Origin: Bryobacteraceae bacterium
GTDB lineage: Bacteria > Acidobacteriota > Terriglobia > Bryobacterales > Bryobacteraceae
DNA length: 37,843 bases
NCBI GenBank assembly: GCA_013388415.1
Contig: JACADU010000087.1
Span: forward strand, 1 to 37,843
Direction: 5' to 3'
Positions 9,629 through 18,929 of this stretch are shown here, piece by piece. The notes beneath the pieces were generated by a model, which was not told the DNA's origin, did no database searches, and was given only the letters and a program-made list of their open reading frames with translations. Both the position numbers and the translations under genes were made by a program. How positions within the stretch are numbered: the stretch's first letter is position 1; each line of letters opens with the position of its first letter.

Positions 9629-10405
9629 ATGCCGATCCACCCGACCGCTCTTGTCGATCCCGCGGCGGTCATCCATCCGGAAGCCGACATCGGCCCTTTC
9701 TGCGTCATCGGGGCCGAGGTTGAGATCGGAGCTCGAACGCGCCTGATGGCCAGCATCTTCGCGGAAGGGCCAACCGCCATCGGCGAGGACAACATCTTCT
9801 TTCCCTATTCGACCGTCGGCGTCGCGTCGCAAGATCTGAAGTACAAGGGCGAGCGGGCGTTCACGCGAATCGGCAGCCGAAACCGGATCCGCGAGTTCGT
9901 CACCATCCATCGCGGAACCCAGGGAGGCGGGCTCGAGACCGTGATCGGAGACGACAATCTGCTGATGGCGTATTCGCATATCGCACACGATGCGCGCATC
10001 GGCAGCCACTGCATTCTGGGCAATGCGGTGACGCTCGCCGGGCACGTCACGATCGAAGACTGGGCGACCGTTGAAGCCTTCTCCGGCGTGCACCAGTTCT
10101 GCCGCATCGGCCGGCATGCTTTCGTCGGCGGCTACAGCGTCATCACGCAGGACGTGCTGCCTTACTCGATGACGGTGACGCCTCGGGAATCCAAAGTCTA
10201 CGGCGCGAACAAAGTCGGGCTGAAGCGGCGCGGCTTCGATCCGGAGGCCATTGAAAGCCTCCACAAGTCCTTCCGGCTGCTGGGCAATGAAGCGCTGAAC
10301 ACGTCCCAGGCGATCGAGCGAATCCGGGAGGAAGTGCCCGCGACCGCCGAAGTCGAGGAATTGATCGGTTTCATCCAAAGCGCCAGGCGCGGGTTCATCA
10401 AGTGA
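9629..10405 (+). CDS. lpxA: UDP-N-acetylglucosamine acyltransferase
   Basis: Left-handed beta-helix hexapeptides; SHIAHDARIGSHCILGNAVTLAGHV, GVHQFCRIGRHAFVGG, GLKRRGFDPEAI. Confidence 0.97.
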   Translation: MPIHPTALVDPAAVIHPEADIGPFCVIGAEVEIGARTRLMASIFAEGPTAIGEDNIFFPYSTVGVASQDLKYKGERAFTRIGSRNRIREFVTIHRGTQGGGLETVIGDDNLLMAYSHIAHDARIGSHCILGNAVTLAGHVTIEDWATVEAFSGVHQFCRIGRHAFVGGYSVITQDVLPYSMTVTPRESKVYGANKVGLKRRGFDPEAIESLHKSFRLLGNEALNTSQAIERIREEVPATAEVEELIGFIQSARRGFIK

Positions 10406-11217
10406 GATACGGTCTGATCGCCGGCAGCGGCAGGTTTCCGATTCTCGCGCTGGAGACGGCGCGGAGCCTGGGCCACGAGGTCGTCGTGGTTGCGGTGAAG
10501 GACAATGCGCCGCCGGAGGTGGAGACGCTGGCCGCGCGCTGCCACTGGATCACCATCGCCGAACTTGGCCGCCTGATCGACATCCTGCACGAAGAGAAGA
10601 TCACCGAGGTCGTCATGGCCGGGCAGGTGAAGCACACGTCCATTTTCAGCTCCCTGCGGCCCGACTGGCGCCTGTTCAAGCTCCTGGCGTCGCTGCCGTC
10701 GCGCAACACGGACGCTCTGATCGGCGGCGTGCAGAAGGAGCTCGAAAAAGAAGGAATCCGGCTTGGCGACTCCACCATGCTGCTGAAGCCGCTGCTCGCG
10801 GCCGAGGGGGTCCTGACCCGCCGCCCGCCGGACAGCGAGGAAGAGAAGGATTTACAGTACGGCCGGCGCGTCGCCGCGGCGCTGGCCGGATTCGACATCG
10901 GCCAGAGCGTCGCCATCAGCGAGCGGGCCTGCGTCGCTGTCGAGGCGATGGAGGGAACGGATGCGATGCTGAGGCGGGCCGCTTCGCTGGTGAACGGCCG
11001 CCCGCTCCGCCTGGTCAAGAGCGCCAGCAGGCGCTCGCATCTGCTGTTCGACGTGCCGGTCGCGGGGCCGGGCACCATCCAAACGATGGTCGAGACCGGC
11101 GCCACCGCTTTGGCGGTCGAAGCCGGCCGCACGCTGCTGCTGGATAAAGAGGAAATGCTGGAACTCGCCGACCGCCACCAAGTCAGCGTCATCGGCTACA
11201 GGCCGGAGGCATCATGA
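10402..11217 (+). CDS. lpxI: UDP-2,3-diacylglucosamine diphosphatase LpxI
   Basis: MRYGLIAGSGRFPILALETARSLGHEVVVVAVKD start; GTGA overlap with lpxA; LpxI-like C-terminus (VPVAGPGTIQTMVETGATALAVEAGRTLLLDKEEML). Confidence 0.93.
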   Translation: MRYGLIAGSGRFPILALETARSLGHEVVVVAVKDNAPPEVETLAARCHWITIAELGRLIDILHEEKITEVVMAGQVKHTSIFSSLRPDWRLFKLLASLPSRNTDALIGGVQKELEKEGIRLGDSTMLLKPLLAAEGVLTRRPPDSEEEKDLQYGRRVAAALAGFDIGQSVAISERACVAVEAMEGTDAMLRRAASLVNGRPLRLVKSASRRSHLLFDVPVAGPGTIQTMVETGATALAVEAGRTLLLDKEEMLELADRHQVSVIGYRPEAS

Positions 11218-12203
11218 GCCAGAGCCCCATTCGAATCGCCGTGGTGGGCGCGGGCGTCTTCGGACGCAACCATCTGCGTGTGATCCGCGAAACGCCCGCC
11301 GCGGAACTGGCCGGCGTCTACGACGCCGATGCGCAGCGCGGCGCGGCGGCGGCCAGCGAGTTTGGGTGCCGCGCTTTCCATTCGTTGGAGGAGGTGGCGG
11401 CAGGCGCTCAAGCGGCGATTGTCGCCGTGCCCACGGTGAGCCACTGCGAGGTGGGCGTGCGCCTGATGGACGCCGGCCTCGACGTCCTGGTCGAGAAGCC
11501 GATTGCGGTCAATGTCGAAGAGGCGCATGCGCTGATGGCGCAAGCCGCCCGCCGGGGCCGTGTCCTTCAGGCGGGCCACCTCGAGCGTTTCAACCCGGCA
11601 GTCGAGGTAGCGCGTTCTCTGATCACCGTGCCGCTGTTCTTCGAGATCCATCGCCTCAGCGTCTTCTCCCCGCGAAGCCTGGATGTCGATGTGGTCTCCG
11701 ATTTGATGATCCACGATCTCGACATCCTCCTCTCGATGACCGGCGCCGCGCCCCGGGAAATCCGGGCCGCCGGGATCAACGTACTGTCCGGGAAAGCCGA
11801 CATCGCCAACGTCCGGCTGGCGTTTCCTGGCGGTTGCATTGCGAACCTGACGGCCAGCCGGGTTTCCACCGAGCGGGTCCGCAAGCTGCGCTTCTTTCAG
11901 CCGGGCCAGTACGTCTCGGTCGACTACGCGAAGCAGGAGTGCTTCTCGATATCAGTCACCCCGCAGCGGCAGATCGTGCCGCGGAACTGGCCGGTGACCC
12001 GGAGCGAGCCTCTGAAGCTGCAACTGGAATCTTTCCTCGAGTGCGTAGCCACCCGGGCGCGGCCCCGGGTGGACGGAGCGGCCGCCACGCAAGCCCTCTC
12101 TCTGGCGGCAGACATTCAGCGGGCAATCAGCGAGCATGGAATTGAGGTGGCTGCGACCTTGGCCTCCGCACCCCCAATTGCCTGGGATGCGTCCAAGGCA
12201 TAG
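11214..12203 (+). CDS. Gfo/Idh/MocA-family oxidoreductase in the lipid A gene cluster
   Basis: IAVVGAGVFGRNHLRVI, VEKPIAVNVEEA, GHLERFNPAV; ATGA overlap with lpxI. Confidence 0.92.
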   Translation: MSQSPIRIAVVGAGVFGRNHLRVIRETPAAELAGVYDADAQRGAAAASEFGCRAFHSLEEVAAGAQAAIVAVPTVSHCEVGVRLMDAGLDVLVEKPIAVNVEEAHALMAQAARRGRVLQAGHLERFNPAVEVARSLITVPLFFEIHRLSVFSPRSLDVDVVSDLMIHDLDILLSMTGAAPREIRAAGINVLSGKADIANVRLAFPGGCIANLTASRVSTERVRKLRFFQPGQYVSVDYAKQECFSISVTPQRQIVPRNWPVTRSEPLKLQLESFLECVATRARPRVDGAAATQALSLAADIQRAISEHGIEVAATLASAPPIAWDASKA

Positions 12204-12230
12204 GGAGCCCCAAGGCGCCTCGGCCCGCTC

Positions 12231-13280
12231 ATGCTTGAAGCGTTCTCCGCATACTGGCACGGCGACGAGGCCGAACCGCGGTTCCTCCTCGAGTTGAGGG
12301 ATCCGGACGAGCCTCGCAGGAGAGGTGTGGCCGCGGCGGGCGCAGTTCTGTTTGAAATCGTTTTGGTGCTGGTGCTGCTGTACATGCCTGGCGGCGGGAT
12401 GGGAATGCCGGACAGCCCGCGGGTCGTGGCCGACTTGCGCCGGGCCACACCACTGGTGGCGCCCCGCCTGGACGACTTCCGGCTGACCCAGAAAGAGCCG
12501 CAGCGTTCCAAGCCTTCGACGGAGGTGGACCTCGCCGCGCTGTTGCCGCGCCCCGAAGTCGTGCGCAGCCCGCGCTCTTCGCCGCGCGGTTTCATCCCGC
12601 CCTCGGGAACGCCGCAGCCTGCCGAGCAGCGGCTCCCGGTGCTGGAAGCGCCAAAGGTGGAGTTGGCTCAACAGGGACTGCCCGCCAACCTTCCGCCAGC
12701 GCCGAATCCGCTCAGCACCGCGCCGCCTCCCCCGGCGCGGGCGAGGAGCCCGTTCGAACCGGTGGGCGGACCGCAGGCTCCCGCAGCCAAACCTCAGATT
12801 GAGGTGCCCAAAAGCGGCGTGGAGGATACCGTCAAGTCGGTCGCCCGCGCCGGAGCGGGCGGAGGCGGCCAGATGGTCGGCGATCTCGGCTCGCCCGACG
12901 GAGGGATCACCGAGGGGCTCTCGCAACCGGCAACCCCCGGCCGCAGCGCGAGCACGCTGGAGCTGTTGAGCGACCCGCAGGGGATGGACTTCAGGCCTTA
13001 CCTGGTGCAGGTGCTGGCCGCAGTGAAGCGCAACTGGCAGGCGGTCATGCCCGAGAGCGCGCGTCTCGGCAGGCGCGGCCGTGTCGCGATTCAGTTCATC
13101 ATCGACAAATCCGGCCGCGTCCCGAAACTCGTGATCGCCATGCCATCCGGCGCCGACGCGCTCGACCGCGCCGCGGTCGCCGGCATCAGCGCCTCAAATC
13201 CATTCCCGCCTTTGCCCCGTGAATTCCGCGGGAATGAAATCCGGCTTCAACTCGTTTTCAGCTACAACATGCCGCGATGA
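12231..13280 (+). CDS. TonB-family protein (energy-transducer-like, TonB C-terminal domain)
   Basis: Single TM (FEIVLVLVLLYMPGG), Pro-rich periplasmic linker, TonB C-terminal-like RGRVAIQFIIDKSGRVPKLVIAMPSGADALDRAAVAGISASNPFPPLP. Confidence 0.85.
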   Translation: MLEAFSAYWHGDEAEPRFLLELRDPDEPRRRGVAAAGAVLFEIVLVLVLLYMPGGGMGMPDSPRVVADLRRATPLVAPRLDDFRLTQKEPQRSKPSTEVDLAALLPRPEVVRSPRSSPRGFIPPSGTPQPAEQRLPVLEAPKVELAQQGLPANLPPAPNPLSTAPPPPARARSPFEPVGGPQAPAAKPQIEVPKSGVEDTVKSVARAGAGGGGQMVGDLGSPDGGITEGLSQPATPGRSASTLELLSDPQGMDFRPYLVQVLAAVKRNWQAVMPESARLGRRGRVAIQFIIDKSGRVPKLVIAMPSGADALDRAAVAGISASNPFPPLPREFRGNEIRLQLVFSYNMPR

Positions 13281-13375
13281 GTCGATCGCTTGGGGAATGC
13301 CAGCGGACAACCGCCTGGCATCGGCCACACCACGCCCCGGCGGGGTGCGGCGCAGAACCGGTGGCGGGCATGCCC

Positions 13376-13684
13376 TTAACGGCGCTGCGCGTCGTGCTTT
13401 TGACGGTAAATGTCGCGGCTCAGCCTGTCCTGCCGTGCTTCGATGCGGGCGCGTTCCGGCGCGGTCAGCCCCGGGCCATCGGCGCGATCGCGCCGGATGT
13501 CCTGCCGCAACTCCCTCTCGCGCGTGGCCAGGCGGGCGGTCTCCCGCTTGGTCAGCTCGCCGGACCGCACGCCCTGTTCGATCCGCTCATGCTGGGCCTT
13601 CTGCCGGTTCACCACTCGCTGCGCCTGCGCCTCCAGGCAAAGGAACAGCCCCACTGCCATGCTCACTCCGATCAGTCTCTTCAT
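13376..13684 (-). CDS. Small secreted, charge-dense helical hypothetical protein
   Basis: MKRLIGVSMAVGLFLCLEAQA signal peptide followed by Arg/Glu/Gln-rich helices. Confidence 0.7.
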   Translation of the reverse strand: MKRLIGVSMAVGLFLCLEAQAQRVVNRQKAQHERIEQGVRSGELTKRETARLATRERELRQDIRRDRADGPGLTAPERARIEARQDRLSRDIYRQKHDAQRR

Positions 13685-13743
13685 TGGTCTCACCCTTTCT
13701 GACTTGTTGAACACGGCTCGGGGCAATTTGATTCGCGGGTACA

Positions 13744-13941
13744 ATGTCAATTCGCATGATCACTCCTCGCGAGGATTCCGCCCTTCAGGGGAAGTTGAAG
13801 TGGGCGATGCTTGCCTATGCCGTTCTGGCGCTGCTTGCGGCTCTGACGCTCGATGGGAATTTCCGGTTCTTCGTGCTGATTCTCCTAGGTGCGCTGGCGC
13901 TGAAAAGCTGGATCGCCGTCAAGCGGGAATCGGTGGAATAA
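13744..13941 (+). CDS. Small membrane protein, hypothetical (65 aa)
   Basis: One or two predicted TM segments (WAMLAYAVLALLAALTL; FFVLILLGALALKSW). Confidence 0.55.
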   Translation: MSIRMITPREDSALQGKLKWAMLAYAVLALLAALTLDGNFRFFVLILLGALALKSWIAVKRESVE

Positions 13942-14404
13942 TCCCCCCCTTTTGAGGTAGCCGGTGCTAAGGCAATTCTGCCTACAGGATCAGGCGAGCC
14001 GTCTAGTGGGAATTCCTCAGAAACCCGGTACGATCAACCCGAAGAACTAAAACGGCTGAGCACTGACTCTGTCGTGCCGGAAACCCGAAAAAGTGTTCCG
14101 GAATGAAACTAACTGTTCCGAATTAGATGGGGATGGAGTGATGCGAGGCACTAAATCGGGTCGAGGACGATCCAACGTCATAGGCTGCGTTGCGCCGGGT
14201 CTTCGGCCGGAGTTTGACTACGGCGGAATCGGTCCTTCAGAAAGCCTGCAAAACCTAGGATTAGCGCTCGATTCGGCAGCTCAAGCCACTCCCTTGCCGG
14301 TCCGCCGGCGGTCTGCCTCCGTATTTGGCCCGGCAATTGCCCTAAGTGAGACGCCTGACGGCGAGCCCCCCAGAAAGGCTCCAGGAAAGGCGCTGATGGT
14401 AAGA

Positions 14405-14478
14405 CGCCGCACCGATGGAAGCGGCGCAGATCGCAGAGAACCCTCCGCCAGAGAGGGGCGCGAAGAGGAGACAGGGTT
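14405..14478 (+). other. Consecutive hairpins in the untranslated leader of the FliA-type sigma gene
   Basis: CGCCGC(14405-14410)/GCGGCG(14421-14426) and AACCCT(14439-14444)/AGGGTT(14473-14478) inverted repeats just before the likely start at 14498. Confidence 0.4.
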
Positions 14479-14497
14479 GAGGAGCAAGGAGAAGGTG

Positions 14498-15406
14498 ATG
14501 CCGGTCCAGGTTGCAGTTGCTGCGTGCGCGAATCAGCCAGCGTCGAGATCGAGGCGGGTTCTCTCAGTCAGGCCGAGAGGAGCGGCCCCGGCCGGCGCCA
14601 AGCCGGCGCAGGCCGTGCCTCAGGCGCCGGCGGAAGCCTCGCGCATTGAGATGATGCGCGCCGAATGCCCGGAGACCGAGGAGACTCCAAAGGAGATCCG
14701 CGACAAGGTCGTTCTCGAGAATCTGCCACTGGTGAAGGCGATTGCCATCCGCGTTCACGAGAGCCTGCCGGTCCATGTCGAGTTGGACGACCTCATCCAC
14801 GCCGGCATCCTGGGTCTTTTTGACGCCGCCACCAAGTACAACCCTTACAAGCAGGTGGCGTTCTCCAGCTACGCCAAGCACCGGATCAAGGGAGCGATGC
14901 TCGACAGCCTGCGGCAGCTCGACTGGGCCTCGCGCGACATGCGCCGGCGGCACAAGCAGGTTGAGCAGGTGACAAGGGACCTGTGCGCTGAATTGCACCG
15001 CAATCCGACAGAAGACGAAGTGGCGCAGAAACTCGGAGTCGAAGTCAGCCGCTGGCGCCAGATGGCCCTCGATCTCCGCAACGTGGGCCTGATCTCGGCT
15101 TCCACCCGGCCCAACGACAATGAGGATCTCCCGGCGCCCGACTTTCCCGGGAACCCGGAGAATCAGCCCGACAGCATGTGCGCCCGGGAGCAGATGCGCG
15201 AGAAGCTCGAGCTCGCCATGAGCGCGCTGCCGGAGCGCTACCGCAAGGTGGTCACCCTCTACTACGCCAACGAACTCACGATGAAGGAAATCGGCGGCAT
15301 GCTCGGCATCAACGAAAGCCGCGTCTCGCAGATTCACAAGTCGGCGCTCGAGAAGATGGCCAACGTGCTGGTTTCGAACGGAATCACGTCAGCCGGCGCC
15401 TTCTGA
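14498..15406 (+). CDS. FliA/WhiG-type sigma-70 family RNA polymerase sigma factor
   Basis: Region 2: LIHAGILGLFDAATKYNPYKQVAFSSYAKHRIKGAMLDSLRQLDWASR; region 4: LPERYRKVVTLYYANELTMKEIGGMLGINESRVSQIHKSAL. Start MPVQVAV with upstream ggagaagg; the longer ORF start at 14093 is unlikely. Confidence 0.9.
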   Translation: MPVQVAVAACANQPASRSRRVLSVRPRGAAPAGAKPAQAVPQAPAEASRIEMMRAECPETEETPKEIRDKVVLENLPLVKAIAIRVHESLPVHVELDDLIHAGILGLFDAATKYNPYKQVAFSSYAKHRIKGAMLDSLRQLDWASRDMRRRHKQVEQVTRDLCAELHRNPTEDEVAQKLGVEVSRWRQMALDLRNVGLISASTRPNDNEDLPAPDFPGNPENQPDSMCAREQMREKLELAMSALPERYRKVVTLYYANELTMKEIGGMLGINESRVSQIHKSALEKMANVLVSNGITSAGAF

Positions 15407-15424
15407 AGCCTGCGGCGCGCCGGG

Positions 15425-17152
15425 CTACCTGAACCGCAACTGGAAGGGCATCACGCGGAGCATTCCGCCTTCGAGCCACGGCGCGACGCCCGGTCCGAGC
15501 GTTCGCAAAAGGGAAGAAACCTCGGGCGGAGCTGAGGCTTCGAGTTCCCTCGCCATCAGCAGTTCGAACCAGCTCTTCTGGCGGGGATAGATATCGAGAT
15601 CGATCTGGACATCCGGCCCTTCGAGCTTCGCTTTCTTGCGCAGCAGCGCGATGGCCGTGTCGAGGGTGCCCGTTTCGTCGATCAGGCCGTTGGCTTTCGC
15701 CTGGGCGCCCATCCAGACGCGGCCCTGAGCCACCGGCTCGATCTCCGCCGCGGCTTTTCTCCGCCCTTCACCTACCCGCTTGAGAAATCCATCGTAGATG
15801 AACCTCAACGACTCACGCAGCTTTTCTCTCGCCTCCGGCGTTAACGGACGCGAGCCCGAATCGATGTCGGCGAACCGCCCGCGCTTGAGGATCTCCGTGC
15901 TGATCCCCAGCTTGTTGTAGAAGCCTTCGAGATTGGCCTTGCCGTAGACCACGCCGATCGAGCCCGTAATCGTGCCCGGATAGGCGACAACGGGGTCGCC
16001 CGTCATCGAGATGTAGTAGCCGCCCGAGGCGGCGACGTCGGACATGGAGATCACCAGCGGCTTCTTCGCGGCGAGCTGTTTCAGATCGGCCAGAATCTCA
16101 TCGGAGGCGATCGCGTCGCCCCCGGGAGAATCCACCCTGAGCACGACGCCGCGCACTCGCGGGTTGTTCGAGATGGCGCGAATCTGGCGCGAGATTCCTG
16201 CCGGGGTGATCGTCTGGTCTTCGCCGAAAACGCCGCCCACGGAACCCCGGAGGATGTCCCCCTGCGCGGCAAGCACGGCGAAGCGCGCCGCCTTGCGGCG
16301 CGAGCCGCGTCGCGCGGCCAGATAGTCCCGCGCATCCACCTTGTCTTCGGGGCTCAGCCCGGCTGCCTTGGCCAGCGCGGCAACGGCGTCCTTCTCATAC
16401 TGAAGCGCGTCAACCAATCCCTTGTCGCGGGCCTTTGGAGCGAGAAACGGCCCTTCGTCCAGCAGCGCGACAACCTGGCTGGGCGTCATTTTGCGGGATT
16501 CACCGATGAGTGTGCAGAGCCGCGAGTACAACTCGTCGAGAATCGAGTTGAGAGATTCCCGCGTTTCCGGAGTCATCGAACTCCGTGAAAACGGATCGGC
16601 GGCGTCCTTGTACTTGCCGATGTGCTCCACTTCGAACTGAACGCCGAGCTTGTCCAGGGCTCCTTTGAAGTACATCGCCTCCAGGCGGAGGCCCTTCACG
16701 TCGAGCAGGTCTTCCGGCGAAAGCGCTACTTTTTCCGCCGCCGAAGCCACCAGGTACTCTCGCGTGCCCGGGCTCGCCAGCCAGGCGTGCACCGGCTTGC
16801 CGGCTCGCCGCACCTTCCTGATGCCCGCGCGAATCTCCTCCATCTTGCCCCAGCCCGCCGCCAGGCCCCTTGGCTCGAGCATCACGCCTTTGATGGCGGG
16901 ATCCGTGGCCGCGGTATCGAGAATTCTCCAGACATCGGCAACGGTGAGAGGCGATTGTCCGGACAGTCCGGGGAACGGCGCCTCTGGCGCGGCGACTTCC
17001 GGCATCTCACCCTGAAGTTTTAGCGAAAGCCAGGCCTTGGCCGGGATCTTGGGCTCAGTCTTCGTAAAACGGACAGCCGCGAAGATCAGAACGACCGCCG
17101 TCACGCCGGCCACGATAAAGCCGGCCAGCACACCAAGGAGAAATTTCTTCAT
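15425..17152 (-). CDS. sppA: Signal peptide peptidase SppA, long (67K) type
   Basis: Catalytic Ser region MSDVAASGGYYISM, Lys region HIGKYKDAADPFSRSSMTPE, GSIGVVYGKANLEG. Confidence 0.94.
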   Translation of the reverse strand: MKKFLLGVLAGFIVAGVTAVVLIFAAVRFTKTEPKIPAKAWLSLKLQGEMPEVAAPEAPFPGLSGQSPLTVADVWRILDTAATDPAIKGVMLEPRGLAAGWGKMEEIRAGIRKVRRAGKPVHAWLASPGTREYLVASAAEKVALSPEDLLDVKGLRLEAMYFKGALDKLGVQFEVEHIGKYKDAADPFSRSSMTPETRESLNSILDELYSRLCTLIGESRKMTPSQVVALLDEGPFLAPKARDKGLVDALQYEKDAVAALAKAAGLSPEDKVDARDYLAARRGSRRKAARFAVLAAQGDILRGSVGGVFGEDQTITPAGISRQIRAISNNPRVRGVVLRVDSPGGDAIASDEILADLKQLAAKKPLVISMSDVAASGGYYISMTGDPVVAYPGTITGSIGVVYGKANLEGFYNKLGISTEILKRGRFADIDSGSRPLTPEAREKLRESLRFIYDGFLKRVGEGRRKAAAEIEPVAQGRVWMGAQAKANGLIDETGTLDTAIALLRKKAKLEGPDVQIDLDIYPRQKSWFELLMARELEASAPPEVSSLLRTLGPGVAPWLEGGMLRVMPFQLRFR

Positions 17153-17177
17153 CCTTCCTCCAGGATCGCCGACAGAC

Positions 17178-18056
17178 CTACGCGCCCGCCAGGATCCGGT
17201 CCACCCGCTGGCTCAGGTCTTTGAGGTACGCCGCGTCGCCGCCGCTCAATTCAACGGTCGCGTCCCCCTTGTATCCGATCTCGCGGAGCGCGGCGTGGAT
17301 CTCCTTCCAGTTGAGATCGCCTTCCAGCAGATTCGGCCAGTCGGCCACGTTCTTCTTCAGTTGCTGGTCGCGCCGGAAGCTGAAGTCCTTGAAGTGGACC
17401 TTGACGATCCGGGAACCAAGCGTGCGGATCCAGTCCTGAGAAAAACCGTAGAGCGCGACGTTGCCGACGTCGAAATAGGCGCGCACCCACGGGCTCTTGA
17501 ACTGGTCGACGTAGCTGGCGAACTCGATCGGGCTGGTGAGGAACTTGTTCCAGACGTTCTCGACGGCGATGATCACATTGCGCTTCGCGGCTTCCGGGAT
17601 CAGCTTGCGGATCTCGGCAACGCTGCGATCCCAAGCCTGCTTGTAGCCTGTCTCGGGGTTGACGACGGCGGGTACGAGCAGCACAGTCCCGGCGCCCCAG
17701 AGTTTCGCGTTGTCCAGGCTGGTCATCATGCCCTTGACGCTGCGCTCCACCACTTCGGGCTTCGAGCTGGACAACGGATACTGCCAGTGGTCGCGGTTCA
17801 TCACGGAGTGCACCGGGAACTTCGTCTCCTCGCTTGCCTTGCGGATCTCCTCGGCTTCGCTTGGATTGTCGGCCGTTCCGCATTCCATCGACTCGAAGCC
17901 GCATTCCCGGGCGAGTTCGAAGCGCTGCTTGATGCTGAGGCTCCTGGGCAGCATCCCGAGCAGGATGCCCTTGCGGATGGGAAGCTTCGCCGCGGGCTGC
18001 GCTTCAAGGATGGCGGCCGCTCCGGCGGCGCTGATCAGAAAATCTCGGCGTTGCAT
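17178..18056 (-). CDS. Sugar phosphate isomerase/epimerase (TIM barrel, AP endonuclease 2-like)
   Basis: MQRRDFLISAAGAAA leader; AVENVWNKFLTSPIEFASYVDQFKSPWVRAYFDVGNVALYGFSQDWI; VKVHFKDF. Confidence 0.88.
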   Translation of the reverse strand: MQRRDFLISAAGAAAILEAQPAAKLPIRKGILLGMLPRSLSIKQRFELARECGFESMECGTADNPSEAEEIRKASEETKFPVHSVMNRDHWQYPLSSSKPEVVERSVKGMMTSLDNAKLWGAGTVLLVPAVVNPETGYKQAWDRSVAEIRKLIPEAAKRNVIIAVENVWNKFLTSPIEFASYVDQFKSPWVRAYFDVGNVALYGFSQDWIRTLGSRIVKVHFKDFSFRRDQQLKKNVADWPNLLEGDLNWKEIHAALREIGYKGDATVELSGGDAAYLKDLSQRVDRILAGA

Positions 18057-18130
18057 GTTGGTCCCCTTTCGGCCGTGCCCATGATTGTACAGCCAGAGGA
18101 GCCCTCCTGCCTCGCCCCGCACAGAAAGAA

Positions 18131-18151
18131 GGGCGGCCGATGGGGCCGCCC
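18131..18151 (-). terminator. Candidate intrinsic terminator downstream of the response regulator gene
   Basis: Perfect 8-bp stem GGGCGGCC/GGCCGCCC with 5-nt loop; minus-strand RNA continues TTCTTTCTGT. Confidence 0.6.
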
Positions 18152-18200
18152 CGGGAGTTTGGTGCCACTGTCAGGCTAGAAGCTTCGGATCGAATGGCTG

Positions 18201-18866
18201 TCAGGCCAGGTTGGGGATTTTGATGATCTTCTTCTGGATGGCGTACTGCACAAGCTGGGCTTTGTTGTGAATGTCGAGCTTGCGCATGAGATTGAACTTG
18301 TGAGCCTCCACGGTCTTGACGCTGAGGTTCAGGTCGCAGGCGATCTCTTTGACTGAATTGCCTTCAGCGAGGAGCTTGAGGACCTCGCGCTCGCGGGTTG
18401 TCAGCGTGGCAAACCGGGGCAGGCGGTTGGCGCTCTTGATCCGCGTGCGGAAATCGTCCACCAGTTGCGAGAGCATTCTGGGGCTCAGATAGCTTCCCCC
18501 GCGGCAGACGTCGCGGATCGCGCTGACCAGTTGGGATGAGGGGCTGTCCTTCAGCACGTAGCCGTTCGCGCCGACCTCCATGCCTTCGACGAGGTAGTCC
18601 TCGTCGTCGTACATCGTGAGCACGAGGACCTTGGTTTCGGGCCGGTTCTTCTTGATTTGCCGCGTCGCCTCAAAGCTGCTCAGGCCGGGCATGCCAATGT
18701 CCATGAGGACAAGATCAGGCCGCAGCTCGGCCGCACGGTCGACCGCATCGCTCCCGTTGGCCGCTTCTCCCACGACTTCCATGTCAGTCTCCGAGCTGAT
18801 GAGCTGCCGGATGCCCTGACGGAAGAGCGTGTGATCGTCAGCCAACAATATCCGAATCTTCGCCAT
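18201..18866 (-). CDS. NarL/FixJ-type response regulator
   Basis: Receiver (ILLADDHTLFRQGIRQL, DLVLMDIGMPGLSSFEA) and LuxR HTH (LTTREREVLKLLAEGNSVKEIACDLNLSVKTVEAHKFNLMRKL). Confidence 0.95.
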   Translation of the reverse strand: MAKIRILLADDHTLFRQGIRQLISSETDMEVVGEAANGSDAVDRAAELRPDLVLMDIGMPGLSSFEATRQIKKNRPETKVLVLTMYDDEDYLVEGMEVGANGYVLKDSPSSQLVSAIRDVCRGGSYLSPRMLSQLVDDFRTRIKSANRLPRFATLTTREREVLKLLAEGNSVKEIACDLNLSVKTVEAHKFNLMRKLDIHNKAQLVQYAIQKKIIKIPNLA

Positions 18867-18929
18867 ACCTGGTCTCCCAATCTCTTCTTTCGCCATGTTG
18901 ACGGCGGTCAGGACGGAGACGACGAACGG

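Noticed and set aside
9200-10378. 392-aa minus-strand ORF
   Set aside because: Antisense to fabZ and lpxA, which are unambiguous; no recognisable domain.
14093-14497. N-terminal extension of the sigma factor ORF
   Set aside because: Composition is not protein-like, no homologous domain, and a better RBS/start pair exists at 14498.
17037-18179. 380-aa plus-strand ORF
   Set aside because: Antisense shadow of the sugar isomerase/epimerase gene.
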